64,000 nt of DNA from an uncultured Roseobacter sp. (GTDB lineage: Bacteria; Pseudomonadota; Alphaproteobacteria; Rhodobacterales; Rhodobacteraceae). A model generated the notes under the pieces. That model was not told where the DNA came from and made no database searches. It worked only from the letters and a program-made list of their open reading frames with translations. Below, piece by piece: positions 38,457-46,361 of the stretch (positions are counted from its first letter, which is position 1; each line of letters opens with the position of its first letter). The translations under genes were made by a program, and so were the position numbers. The DNA is taken from NCBI RefSeq assembly GCF_947495025.1, contig NZ_CANLXG010000001.1:310001-374000 (forward strand), written 5' to 3'.

Positions 38457-39277
38457 CCAGCGATCCCTATTCGGACCGGGGCAACCGCGATCTGTCTCTG
38501 GGCAATGCGGCAGGCATGGGTACAAGTACGCCGGTCAAGGAAGGCGGCAAAGCCTATCCGTCCGCCGGCGGGCCTTTTCTGATCGGCGAGAACATGACCG
38601 GTGGCTACGGTGCCGGGCCGGACATTCTGCACAACTGCACCATTGCTGTAGACCGTGGCGAAATTGCCGTGATCGTCGGACCCAATGGTGCCGGAAAATC
38701 GACCGGGATGAAGGCCGTCTTCGGCATGCTGAATCTGCGCCAGGGCCATGTAAAACTGGATGGTGAGGATATCACGGATCTGAGCCCGCAGGCACGTGTC
38801 GTCAGGGGCATGGGGTTTGTGCCGCAGACCTCGAATATTTTCACGTCGATGACCGTGCAGGAAAACCTGGAAATGGGGGCTTTCATCCGCACCGATGATA
38901 TCCGTCCGACGATGGAGCAGATTTATGATCTGTTCCCTATTCTGCGCGACAAGCGCAACCAGGCGGCCGGTGAGCTGTCCGGTGGGCAACGCCAGCAGGT
39001 GGCGGTGGGCCGGGCGCTGATGACGCAGCCCAAGGTGCTGATGCTGGATGAGCCGACGGCGGGCGTGTCGCCCATTGTGATGGATGAGCTGTTTGACCGG
39101 ATCATCGAGGTGGCGCGCACAGGCATCCCCATTCTGATGGTGGAGCAGAACGCGCGCCAGGCGCTGGAGATCGCCGACAAGGGATATGTGCTGGTGCAGG
39201 GGCGCAATGCATACACGGGGACGGGCAAGGAACTGCTGGCCGATCCTGAAGTGCGCAAGAGTTTTCTGGGGGGGTGA
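38453..39277 (+). CDS. ABC transporter ATP-binding protein, LivF-type
   Basis: 274 residues. A polar N-terminal extension of about 42 residues precedes the ATPase domain. Walker A G-P-N-G-A-G-K-S-T near 80, signature L-S-G-G-Q-R-Q-Q-V-A near 180 and Walker B V-L-M-L-D-E-P-T-A-G near 200, ending in the LivF-type R-K-S-F-L-G-G. GGGAGGCG precedes the ATG. The extra N-terminus is unusual for LivF. Confidence 0.9.
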   Translation: MTSDPYSDRGNRDLSLGNAAGMGTSTPVKEGGKAYPSAGGPFLIGENMTGGYGAGPDILHNCTIAVDRGEIAVIVGPNGAGKSTGMKAVFGMLNLRQGHVKLDGEDITDLSPQARVVRGMGFVPQTSNIFTSMTVQENLEMGAFIRTDDIRPTMEQIYDLFPILRDKRNQAAGELSGGQRQQVAVGRALMTQPKVLMLDEPTAGVSPIVMDELFDRIIEVARTGIPILMVEQNARQALEIADKGYVLVQGRNAYTGTGKELLADPEVRKSFLGG

Positions 39278-39282
39278 GGTAA

Positions 39283-39738
39283 ATGAGGAAAAGCCTGATT
39301 TTCCCTCTTTTACGGCTGGCTTGCTTTTTTACGTTTTGTTTTCCTAGGTTTGGCGCCGCAGAGTTGTTCGCTCCCACCTTGTGCAGAGTGACCATGTGCG
39401 AAGTAGTTTCCGTCTGTATGTTGAGCGAAAACTGTGACGCGACGAAATGTGTTTCCGGAAGCTTCTTAGTGGAAATATCGGTGATCGGGGATCAATTGAA
39501 TGTATTTTCGATCTCGTACGACAAAAAAAGCCGAGACTCGTTTGGCGCTTTTACCCTGGATTATGAGCTTTCAATGGATTCAGTAATTTCAGCAAAAATG
39601 AAAACAGACGAGTTTGTAAACTACGCACATATCGAAACTCTTGCGGACAATGAGCCCATTGAATTGACCATAGTAGAGCAAAAGCGTCTTTTCACGCAGG
39701 TAACCATCATTGCAGGACCTTGCGGAGAAATCGACTAA
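39283..39738 (+). CDS. Small secreted cysteine-containing protein inserted in the liv operon
   Basis: 151 residues. Signal peptide-like N-terminus M-R-K-S-L-I-F-P-L-L-R-L-A-C-F-F-T-F-C-F, cleavage near G-A-A-E. The mature part starts with a cluster of cysteines (T-L-C-R-V-T-M-C-E-V-V-S-V-C, then E-N-C-D-A-T-K-C) and one near the end (G-P-C-G-E). The sequence is visibly richer in A and T, with rarer codons, than its neighbours. It starts 5 bases after livF behind GGGGTGAGG, and its stop overlaps the livH ATG (TAATG). No family recognised; a horizontally gained insert is possible. Confidence 0.7.
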   Translation: MRKSLIFPLLRLACFFTFCFPRFGAAELFAPTLCRVTMCEVVSVCMLSENCDATKCVSGSFLVEISVIGDQLNVFSISYDKKSRDSFGAFTLDYELSMDSVISAKMKTDEFVNYAHIETLADNEPIELTIVEQKRLFTQVTIIAGPCGEID

Positions 39739-40748
39739 TGGACTTCCTGAACGCAATCATCGCCCTGTCGAACTTTGTTCTGGTGCCGGCCATTGCCTAT
39801 GGCAGCCAGCTTGCACTTGGGGCGCTGGGGGTCACGCTGATCTATGGCATTCTGCGGTTCTCGAATTTTGCCCATGGGGACACCATGGCATTCGGCGCGA
39901 TGGTCACCGTGCTGGTGACATGGCTCTTTCAGAGCTGGGGCATCAGTCTGGGGCCGCTGCCCACCGCACTCCTGGCCCTGCCCTTTGGCATCCTTGGCTG
40001 CATGGCGCTGCTGCTGGCGACGGACCGTGTCGTCTATCGGTTCTACCGCGAGCAAAAGGCCAAACCGGTCATTCTGGTGATCGTGAGCCTCGGTGTGACC
40101 TTTATCATGAACGGTATTGTGCGGTTTATCATCGGGCCGGATGATCAGCGGTTTTCCGATGGTGAGCGCTTTATCGTCTCTGCCCGGACATTCCGCGAGA
40201 TGACCGGCCTGCGCGAGGGGCTGGCGATCAAGACCACGCAGGGCATCACGGTGATCACGGCGGTGATCGTTGTCGCCCTGCTCTTCTGGTTTCTCAACCG
40301 CACGCGCACGGGCAAATCGATGCGCGCCTATTCCGACAACGAGGATCTGGCGCTGTTGTCGGGCATCAACCCGGAACGTGTGGTGATGATCACCTGGCTG
40401 ATTGTGGCGGGTCTGGCGACCATTGCAGGCGTGCTCTACGGGCTCGACAAGTCTTTCAAACCCTTCACCTATTTCCAGCTGCTGCTGCCGATCTTTGCCA
40501 GTGCCATCGTGGGCGGTCTGGGCAACCCGATCGGGGCCATTGCGGGGGGTTTTGTCATCGCCTTTTCCGAAGTGACGGTGACCTATGCCTGGAAAAAGGT
40601 TGCCACCTATGTGCTGCCTGAAAGCATGGCGCCCGATACGCTGGTGCAGCTGCTGAGCACAGATTACAAGCTGGCGGTCAGTTTTGGCATCCTGCTGATT
40701 GTGCTGCTCTTTAAGCCCACCGGTCTCTTCAAGGGGAAATCAGTATGA
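39738..40748 (+). CDS. ABC transporter permease, LivH-type
   Basis: 336 residues of an eight-helix branched-chain-type permease. Motifs: L-A-L-G-A-L-G-V-T-L-I-Y-G-I-L-R-F-S-N-F-A-H-G-D near 22, the E-E-type loop V-R-F-I-I-G, and G-G-L-G-N-P-I-G-A-I-A-G-G near 258. The ATG at 39738 overlaps the previous stop; its ribosome site GGAGA lies inside the small secreted gene. Its stop overlaps livM (ATGA). Confidence 0.93.
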   Translation: MDFLNAIIALSNFVLVPAIAYGSQLALGALGVTLIYGILRFSNFAHGDTMAFGAMVTVLVTWLFQSWGISLGPLPTALLALPFGILGCMALLLATDRVVYRFYREQKAKPVILVIVSLGVTFIMNGIVRFIIGPDDQRFSDGERFIVSARTFREMTGLREGLAIKTTQGITVITAVIVVALLFWFLNRTRTGKSMRAYSDNEDLALLSGINPERVVMITWLIVAGLATIAGVLYGLDKSFKPFTYFQLLLPIFASAIVGGLGNPIGAIAGGFVIAFSEVTVTYAWKKVATYVLPESMAPDTLVQLLSTDYKLAVSFGILLIVLLFKPTGLFKGKSV

Positions 40749-42061
40749 ACCCGGCAGTCAAAAACACACTGCTCTTTGCGATTGTCGGTGCGATGATCCT
40801 GTCGACGGGGTTCACGCAGAGCTGGAACTCGGCGCTGGTGATCATCAACATGGGGCTCATTTCCGCGATTATGGCGCTGGGGGTAAACCTTCAGTGGGGC
40901 TTTGCCGGCCTTTTCAACGTTGGCATCATGGGCTTTGTGGCACTGGGCGGTCTGGCTGCTGTGCTGGTTGGCATGCCTGCGACGCCGGGCGCATGGGCCG
41001 CAGGTGGCTGGAACATCGCAGGGGCGCTGATTTTTGCTGTCGCGACGATCGTGGCGGTGGTTCTGACCCGCCGGGCAATGACACCGGGCTGGATGCGGGC
41101 GCTGGTCACACTGGCAATGCTGATCGCAGGGTTTGTCATTTACCGTGCGCTGTTCGATCCGGGCGTCGAAGCCATTGAGGCGATCAACCCGGCCGGTACC
41201 GGGTATCTGGGCGGGCTCGGCATTGACCGGGGTCTCTGGGTAGCGCTTGCCTGGCCTGTGGGGGGTCTTTTTGCTGCAGGGGCGGCCTGGATTATCGGCA
41301 GAACGGCTCTGGGTCTGCGTTCTGACTATCTGGCAATCGCGACACTCGGGATCGCTGAAATTATCATTGCCGTTCTGAAAAACGAAGACTGGCTCTCGCG
41401 TGGTGTGAAGAACGTTGTTGGCCTGCCCCGTCCGACACCCTTTGAAATTGACCTGCAGAACGATCCCGGCTTTGTGGAAACAGCTGCGCTCTATGGTATG
41501 GATCCGGTGACCGCGTCGACGCTTTATGTCAAGCTCGCCTATGCCGGTCTTTTTACGGTGGTGCTGGTGATCCTGCTGGTCATGGCACAGCGCGCGCTCA
41601 ACAGCCCCTGGGGCCGGATGATGCGCGCCATCCGCGACAACGAGGTGTCGTCTGAAGCTATGGGCAAGGACGTCACGGCCCGCCACCTGCAGGTTTTTGT
41701 GCTGGGGTCGGCTATCTGCGGGATTGCCGGCGCCATGATGACAACACTCGACAGCCAGCTGACACCCGGCACCTATCAGCCGTTGCGCTTTACCTTTCTG
41801 GTCTGGGTCATGGTGATCGTCGGCGGATCGGGCAATAATTTTGGCTCTGTTCTCGGTGGATTTCTGATCTGGTTTCTCTGGGTGCAGGTGGAACCCATCG
41901 GGCTCTGGCTCATGCAGGTGATTACGGCGGGGATGGCAGATGGCAGTGCGCTCAAGGCACATCTGATTGAAAGCGCGGCGCATATGCGGCTCTTTACCAT
42001 GGGCATGGTGCTGTTGCTGGTGCTGCGGTTCAGCCCGCGTGGGCTGATCCCGGAGCGGTAA
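40745..42061 (+). CDS. ABC transporter permease, LivM-type
   Basis: 438 residues, about 10 membrane helices, longer than E. coli LivM because of an insert with a helix near 80-150. Motifs include G-F-A-G-L-F-N-V-G-I-M-G-F-V-A-L-G near 52, L-G-L-R-S-D-Y-L-A-I-A-T-L-G-I-A-E near 188 and A-I-R-D-N-E-V-S-S-E-A-M-G near 295. Last gene of the transporter run; the small convergent gene ends 4 bases beyond. Confidence 0.92.
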   Translation: MNPAVKNTLLFAIVGAMILSTGFTQSWNSALVIINMGLISAIMALGVNLQWGFAGLFNVGIMGFVALGGLAAVLVGMPATPGAWAAGGWNIAGALIFAVATIVAVVLTRRAMTPGWMRALVTLAMLIAGFVIYRALFDPGVEAIEAINPAGTGYLGGLGIDRGLWVALAWPVGGLFAAGAAWIIGRTALGLRSDYLAIATLGIAEIIIAVLKNEDWLSRGVKNVVGLPRPTPFEIDLQNDPGFVETAALYGMDPVTASTLYVKLAYAGLFTVVLVILLVMAQRALNSPWGRMMRAIRDNEVSSEAMGKDVTARHLQVFVLGSAICGIAGAMMTTLDSQLTPGTYQPLRFTFLVWVMVIVGGSGNNFGSVLGGFLIWFLWVQVEPIGLWLMQVITAGMADGSALKAHLIESAAHMRLFTMGMVLLLVLRFSPRGLIPER

Positions 42062-42064
42062 AGA

Positions 42065-42673
42065 TCAGTAGCACTGAAAGCCGGAACCCGCGACACCGGC
42101 GCAGACACATGGCAGGCCAACGCCGAAGGGACCGGAAGTCATTGCGCACCACTTCTGCCCGTACACATAGTCGCAGCAATAAAGCTGTGGCTGCTGCCGC
42201 GTTAGCGGGTTTTGCTGAACCTGCTGCTCGACCGCACAGTCGTTCAGGTCAGTGCCAAACGGACAGTCGCCCGGCACATCGCAGAAACCATCGTTTTCAT
42301 ATTCACAGATACCATTGTTCTGTTGCGGTTGCTGAACCACGGCCTGCTGCTGCATCTCTTTTTCCGCATCAATGAAAGTGCGCGTCAGATCACGCACACA
42401 GTCGCGGTAGTTGGCGCTTTCCTTCTGCTGATGTTCCCGCAACACCTGCTGGATACCGTTCCAGCGCTCTTTGCTGATTTCGATTTCCTCGTTGCTGCCG
42501 GGCAGCGTGACCAGTCTTTTACCATCGCTGGTCCGCCTGGACCCCTGCACGGAACTGACTGTACAGCTGTCCTGAGCCAGTTTCGCCGCCTTTTCGATAA
42601 CGCTTTGCTGGGCCATGGCAGCCGGGGCGACTATCAGCAGTATCAGCGCTGTCAAAAGCGCGCGGCGCATCAT
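42065..42673 (-). CDS. Secreted cysteine-rich protein with N-D-G-x-C-D motif
   Basis: 202 residues. Signal peptide ends near A-M-A-Q. Residues about 25-105 resemble the next upstream gene (W-x-x-I-x-Q-V-x-x then Y-R-D-C-V-x-x-L-T). A Gln-rich linker follows, then C-E-Y-E-N-D-G-F-C-D-V-P-G-D-C-P and G-T-D-L-N-D-C, a calcium-binding-like disulfide module of a kind seen in secreted bacterial proteins, and a last block with eight more Cys. No enzyme motif seen. It overlaps the upstream gene by four bases. Likely extracytoplasmic; function unknown. Confidence 0.7.
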   Translation of the reverse strand: MMRRALLTALILLIVAPAAMAQQSVIEKAAKLAQDSCTVSSVQGSRRTSDGKRLVTLPGSNEEIEISKERWNGIQQVLREHQQKESANYRDCVRDLTRTFIDAEKEMQQQAVVQQPQQNNGICEYENDGFCDVPGDCPFGTDLNDCAVEQQVQQNPLTRQQPQLYCCDYVYGQKWCAMTSGPFGVGLPCVCAGVAGSGFQCY

Positions 42674-43008
42674 GGCATCTTGTCAAGGACGACCGGGGTC
42701 AGTGCCTTGACACAGTCCCTGTAGTCCTGATTGTCGGCCAGCTGATCAGTGCGCACCACCTGGCGGATACTGGTCCATTCTTCTTCGGACATCTCGACAA
42801 AAGCGTCTGCACCGACTTTCCCGATGAGTTTGACGCGGATATTACCTTCCACCTGACCTTTGGCCGTCAGGCTCGAGAAACTGCCTTCGTCCCTGGCCGT
42901 CTGGCAGGTGTCACGCACCATCTCCATGGCCTCACCGACAGTTTCCTGCGCCATCGCCTGCGACATGCAGGCAGAAAACGCAAAAATCACTGAAAAAACA
43001 AACCGCAT
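42670..43008 (-). CDS. Small secreted protein, paralog of the downstream gene
   Basis: 112 residues from the ATG at 43008 (GGGGTGG upstream). Signal peptide M-R-F-V-F-S-V-I-F-A-F-S-A-C-M-S with cleavage near A-M-A-Q. The mature part has two Cys, D-T-C-Q-T near 36 and Y-R-D-C-V-K-A-L-T near 97, and the pattern E-W-x-S-I-R-Q-V-V-R, matching the N-terminal half of its neighbour. The two genes overlap (ATGA) and look like a tandem duplication with one copy extended. Family not recognised. Confidence 0.65.
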   Translation of the reverse strand: MRFVFSVIFAFSACMSQAMAQETVGEAMEMVRDTCQTARDEGSFSSLTAKGQVEGNIRVKLIGKVGADAFVEMSEEEWTSIRQVVRTDQLADNQDYRDCVKALTPVVLDKMP

Positions 43009-43168
43009 AATACCACCCCTGTCAAAATACACAGAAAGGATACCACCAAAACGTGCGTTTTGATCAAGAACTTTCTCTGAAGCGGTTTTGCAGACGGCGG
43101 TACCGTCTGGATAAAATCATGTAATGTCTGCTACCGTCGGACAATCCTCAGATAACAGGTGACTGGTC

Positions 43169-43621
43169 TTGGTTGCTCTGAATCCTCCCTTCGTCGGTTC
43201 CTGCCTTTGTGGTTCCGTACAGGTGCGCGTCGACGCTCTGCCACTCCTGACCGTGGTATGCCATTGCCGCGGCTGTCAGAAGTTTACCGCCAGCGCGTAT
43301 TCTCTCACGACGATGTTTCCTCGTGAGAGCGTTTCCTGCACGGGCGACCTGATCAGGGGAGGTCTTGGCGCGGGTGGAAAGGATCACTATTTCTGTCAGT
43401 CGTGTCTGAATTTCATCTATTCCCAGATCGCGGGTGCAGAGGACCGGATCAATCTGCGCACATCAGTTCTGGATGACGCCACATATTTTGAGCCTTTCGT
43501 CGAAGTGATGACAGACGAGAAAATGAGCTGGGCAACTGTTCCGGTCAGACACAGCTATGCCCGTACGCCGGCCAGTCCGGAAGAGCTGCTGGCATTGATG
43601 ACCGACTACAAAAACCGCTGA
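43169..43621 (+). CDS. GFA-family (CENP-V/GFA) zinc protein
   Basis: 150 residues. The zinc-binding pattern of the GFA family is present: S-C-L-C-G-S-V-Q, C-H-C-R-G-C-Q-K near 32 and F-C-Q-S-C near 75. Family members were named for a glutathione-formaldehyde link, but most have no proven activity. The start is a TTG at 43169 with AGGTGA upstream, and could be different. It stands alone. Confidence 0.8.
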   Translation: MVALNPPFVGSCLCGSVQVRVDALPLLTVVCHCRGCQKFTASAYSLTTMFPRESVSCTGDLIRGGLGAGGKDHYFCQSCLNFIYSQIAGAEDRINLRTSVLDDATYFEPFVEVMTDEKMSWATVPVRHSYARTPASPEELLALMTDYKNR

Positions 43622-43727
43622 CGTACGGAAAAGAGCGGGTCAAGATGCTCCTTGGAATACCCCCGCGGACGGCGGTTTTGCACGCCCTGCTGCACTGCCC
43701 GGGCGCATTTTCCGTCTCCTGCCGGCC

Positions 43728-45272
43728 CTAACGCCCTTTGAACAGCCCGCCAAGGATACCGCGCACAATCCGGCGTCCGGTGGTGCCCTTGAGTTCCTTC
43801 AGGACCGCGGTGGCTACGGCAGAGCCCAGGCTGTCCGGCGCGCGCTGGCTGCGTCGGGATGTCGAGCGCGCCACCCTGCCGCCCGAATATCTGCGACCGG
43901 CGTTGAATTCGCGCTCTGCGGCAGACGCCTCTTCGGCGGCTTCCTCTGCAACGGCTGCTTCGGCTGCAGCTTTTTCCGCACGGGCCTGAAGGATCTCAAA
44001 CGCAGACTGCCGGTCCACCGGCTTGTCATACCGCATACCCATCTCGGAGGTCGCCATCAGCGCCTGACGTTCAGCGGCCGTGATGGGCCCCAGTTGTGAC
44101 GACGGCGGCCGGATCAGAGTCCGTTCGACGATGCCCGGAACGCCCTTTTTCTGCAGCATCGACGTTACCGCCTCGCCGACGCCCACCTCACGGATGGCGG
44201 CTTCGGTGTCAAAGGCGGGGTTTTCGCGGTAGGTCTGTGCTGCCAGACGCAGCTCTTTGCGGTCTTTGGCGGTAAAGGCACGCAGCGCGTGCTGGATGCG
44301 GTTGCCCAGCTGGCCCAGAATATCCTCGGGCACATCTGCGGGGTTCTGGGTGATGAAATAGACGCCCACACCCTTGGAGCGGATCAGCCGCGCGACCTGT
44401 TCGACCTTGTCCACAAGCGCTTTGGGGGCATCGTCAAAAAGCAGATGTGCTTCATCGAAAAAGAACACCAGCTTTGGCTTGTCCGGATCGCCGACCTCGG
44501 GCAGTTCCTCGAACAGCTCTGAAAGCAACCAGAGCAGGAAAGTTGCATAAAGCCCCGGCGACCCCATCAGCTTGTCGGAGGCCAGGATATTGATCTGGCC
44601 CCGCCCGTCCGCGGCGGTTCGCATGATGTCACTTAATGCCAGGGCCGGCTCGCCAAAAAGTCCGGCTCCGCCCTGGTTTTCCAGAACCAGCAGGCGACGC
44701 TGGATCGCACCGATGGACGCAGTTGAAACATTGCCATAGCGCAGGGACAGCTGTTTGCTGTTCTCACCAATCCAGACGAGCAGCGACTGCAGATCCTTGA
44801 GGTCCAGCAGCGGCAGTCCTTCTTCGTCCGCCAGCCGGAACGCGATGTTGAGAATACCCTCCTGGGCTTCGCTCAGGTCAAGCAGGCGTGCCAGCAGCAA
44901 CGGCCCCATCTCGGAAACAGTGGTCCGCACCGGGTGGCCCTGTTCCCCAAAAATGTCCCAGAAGGTGACCGGAAACGCGCCATAGGCATAATCTGAAAAG
45001 CCGATCGTCTCTGCCCGGCCTGTAAAGGCACCGTGCAGTTTGTGTGTTTCCGTGCCGGATTTCGCAAGACCTGACAGGTCACCTTTGACATCTGACAGAA
45101 AGACGGGCACGCCCGCCGCCGAGAACCCTTCGGCCAGGATCTGCAGTGTTACGGTCTTGCCGGTACCCGTCGCGCCGGCGATCAGCCCATGCCGGTTGGC
45201 ATATTTCAGGCTCAGATACTGCTGGGTACCATACCCTTCGCCGCCACCGCCGATAAAAATATCATCTGTCAT
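43728..45272 (-). CDS. HerA-like ATPase (DUF853)
   Basis: 514 residues. P-loop [10 protein letters not shown] near 31, Walker B V-F-F-F-D-E-A-H near 267, and the DUF853 motif [10 protein letters not shown] near 310. The C-terminal 90 residues are an Ala/Glu-rich coil and a basic tail. Members are FtsK/HerA-type ATPases thought to act on DNA or protein complexes, but the role is not established. GGGAGCG precedes the ATG at 45272. Confidence 0.9.
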   Translation of the reverse strand: MTDDIFIGGGGEGYGTQQYLSLKYANRHGLIAGATGTGKTVTLQILAEGFSAAGVPVFLSDVKGDLSGLAKSGTETHKLHGAFTGRAETIGFSDYAYGAFPVTFWDIFGEQGHPVRTTVSEMGPLLLARLLDLSEAQEGILNIAFRLADEEGLPLLDLKDLQSLLVWIGENSKQLSLRYGNVSTASIGAIQRRLLVLENQGGAGLFGEPALALSDIMRTAADGRGQINILASDKLMGSPGLYATFLLWLLSELFEELPEVGDPDKPKLVFFFDEAHLLFDDAPKALVDKVEQVARLIRSKGVGVYFITQNPADVPEDILGQLGNRIQHALRAFTAKDRKELRLAAQTYRENPAFDTEAAIREVGVGEAVTSMLQKKGVPGIVERTLIRPPSSQLGPITAAERQALMATSEMGMRYDKPVDRQSAFEILQARAEKAAAEAAVAEEAAEEASAAEREFNAGRRYSGGRVARSTSRRSQRAPDSLGSAVATAVLKELKGTTGRRIVRGILGGLFKGR

Positions 45273-45394
45273 GTCCGCTCCCCGCCTCAGAATTCTCCTG
45301 TATGACCATACGTTCTTAACTGTTTTCCGCCATACCAAATATGTCCGGAGAACGGCCATGTCCTTTCGCCGCCGGACATCCTCCCTGTCAGACT

Positions 45395-45426
45395 GGCCGT
45401 GCCGATTATCGGTACGGCCTTTTTTT
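45395..45426 (+). terminator. Intrinsic terminator without an upstream plus-strand gene
   Basis: GGCCGTGCCGA (45395-45405), loop TTA, TCGGTACGGCC (45409-45419) with one G-T wobble, then seven T. Very strong. Any plus-strand transcript it ends must start between about 45273 and 45390. Confidence 0.8.
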
Positions 45427-45470
45427 GTCGGTAAACTATCCGAATGGGCCGAAAAAGCCGGGATTTCCGG

Positions 45471-45499
45471 TTGACGGCCTGGCCCGTGTTTCGTACCGT
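45471..45499 (+). promoter_or_regulatory. Promoter-like pair before the candidate small RNA
   Basis: TTGACG (45471-45476), 17 bases, TACCGT (45494-45499). Transcription would begin near 45506. Confidence 0.4.
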
Positions 45500-45505
45500 C
45501 ACGTC

Positions 45506-45575
45506 AATAAGTCGGCCAGTCCGACGGGGAGAAAAAAATTCCGGAAAAAGGGGTGCCTGGTGCGTCCCTTTTTTC
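45506..45575 (+). ncRNA. Candidate small RNA of about 70 bases
   Basis: A promoter-like pair (45471-45499) is followed by about 70 bases with a small GTCGG/CCGAC hairpin near the start and a strong terminator at the end. There is no ribosome site with a plausible frame of useful length. The identity and targets are unknown. This rests on sequence signals only. Confidence 0.4.
45545..45575 (+). terminator. Second intrinsic terminator before the IalB gene
   Basis: AAAAAGGGGTGC (45545-45556), loop CTGGT, GCGTCCCTTTTT (45562-45573) with two wobble pairs, then TCTTT. A T-run also follows in the minus direction, so it may work both ways. Confidence 0.8.
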
Positions 45576-45687
45576 TTTCTGGCAGATCGATAATATTGCA
45601 GTGAACATGGTCTTTGGTGGCTGTTGTTGACTGACACTGCCAGCCGCCTGTGGTAGATGGCGGAAAGATCGAGCTTAGGGAGTAATC

Positions 45688-46308
45688 ATGCCTGATTTTT
45701 CGAAAAGTCTGACCCGTGCAGCCCTCGCGGTGGCACCTCTTGTTCTGGTGGCCGGACTGGCCGCGGCACAGACGACAAGCGAAGAGACAACCGACCCTGC
45801 GGAAACCGCGGATGAGGGTCTGAGCCTGGGAACGGAGGCCGACGCCGGTCCGAAGGTCGGTGAGGCCTACACCGCCGAGCAGAACGGCGACTGGACGCTG
45901 CGCTGCATCAAAACCGAAGACGGAAACGACCCCTGTCAGATGGTGCAGCTTCTGTCGGACGAAGAAGGCTCTCCGATCGCGGAGTTCTCACTGTTCCGCC
46001 TGCCGGAAGGTGGCGCGGCAGAAGCCGGCGCGACTGTGATCGTGCCATTGGAAACCTCCTTGCAGGAGCAACTGTCCATTCAGGTTGATCTGCAGACCGG
46101 CAAAGCCTATCCGTTTGCCTTCTGCAACCCGGTTGGTTGCTACGCGCGCATTGGCCTGACCTCTGAGGATGTGGCAAATTACAAGCGTGGCAATGAAGCA
46201 GCCATAAGCATCGTGCCCGTCGCGGCTCCGGACCAGGTCGTTACAGTGCGTCTGTCTCTCACCGGGTTTACGGCCAGCTACGATAAAACGACGGTTGCTG
46301 AACGCTGA
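45688..46308 (+). CDS. Invasion-associated locus B (IalB) family protein
   Basis: 206 residues. Signal peptide ends near L-A-A-A-Q. A Thr/Glu-rich linker (about 28-55) precedes the IalB domain with D-W-T-L-R-C near 70, D-P-C-Q-M-V-Q near 81 and F-C-N-P-V-G-C near 150, the conserved paired cysteines. IalB proteins are periplasmic or outer-membrane associated and poorly understood; the link to invasion comes from Bartonella only. GGGAGTAAT precedes the ATG. It has its own terminator. Confidence 0.88.
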   Translation: MPDFSKSLTRAALAVAPLVLVAGLAAAQTTSEETTDPAETADEGLSLGTEADAGPKVGEAYTAEQNGDWTLRCIKTEDGNDPCQMVQLLSDEEGSPIAEFSLFRLPEGGAAEAGATVIVPLETSLQEQLSIQVDLQTGKAYPFAFCNPVGCYARIGLTSEDVANYKRGNEAAISIVPVAAPDQVVTVRLSLTGFTASYDKTTVAER

Positions 46309-46330
46309 TCCCGTCTGAAATGAATTGACC

Positions 46331-46361
46331 AAAGCCGTGCCCGCCCGGGGTACGGCTTTTT
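46331..46361 (+). terminator. Intrinsic terminator after the IalB gene
   Basis: AAAGCCGTGCCC (46331-46342) pairs with GGGTACGGCTTT (46348-46359), with one G-T wobble, and T bases follow. It overlaps the end of the convergent ketosynthase gene and probably protects it from read-through. Confidence 0.75.

Larger units (their letters stand above)
45273..45687. other. 415-base intergenic region with two strong plus-strand terminators
   Basis: Divergent space between the HerA-like gene and the IalB gene. It holds two intrinsic terminators on the plus strand (45395-45426 and 45545-45575) with no plus-strand protein gene before either. A third, weaker promoter-like TTGACT at 45627-45632 probably belongs to the IalB gene. 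Confidence 0.7.

Noticed and set aside
40664..41983. Long frame antisense to livM and the end of livH
   Set aside because: Overlaps fully with membrane-protein genes that have clear motifs; Cys/His/Arg bias indicates a shadow.
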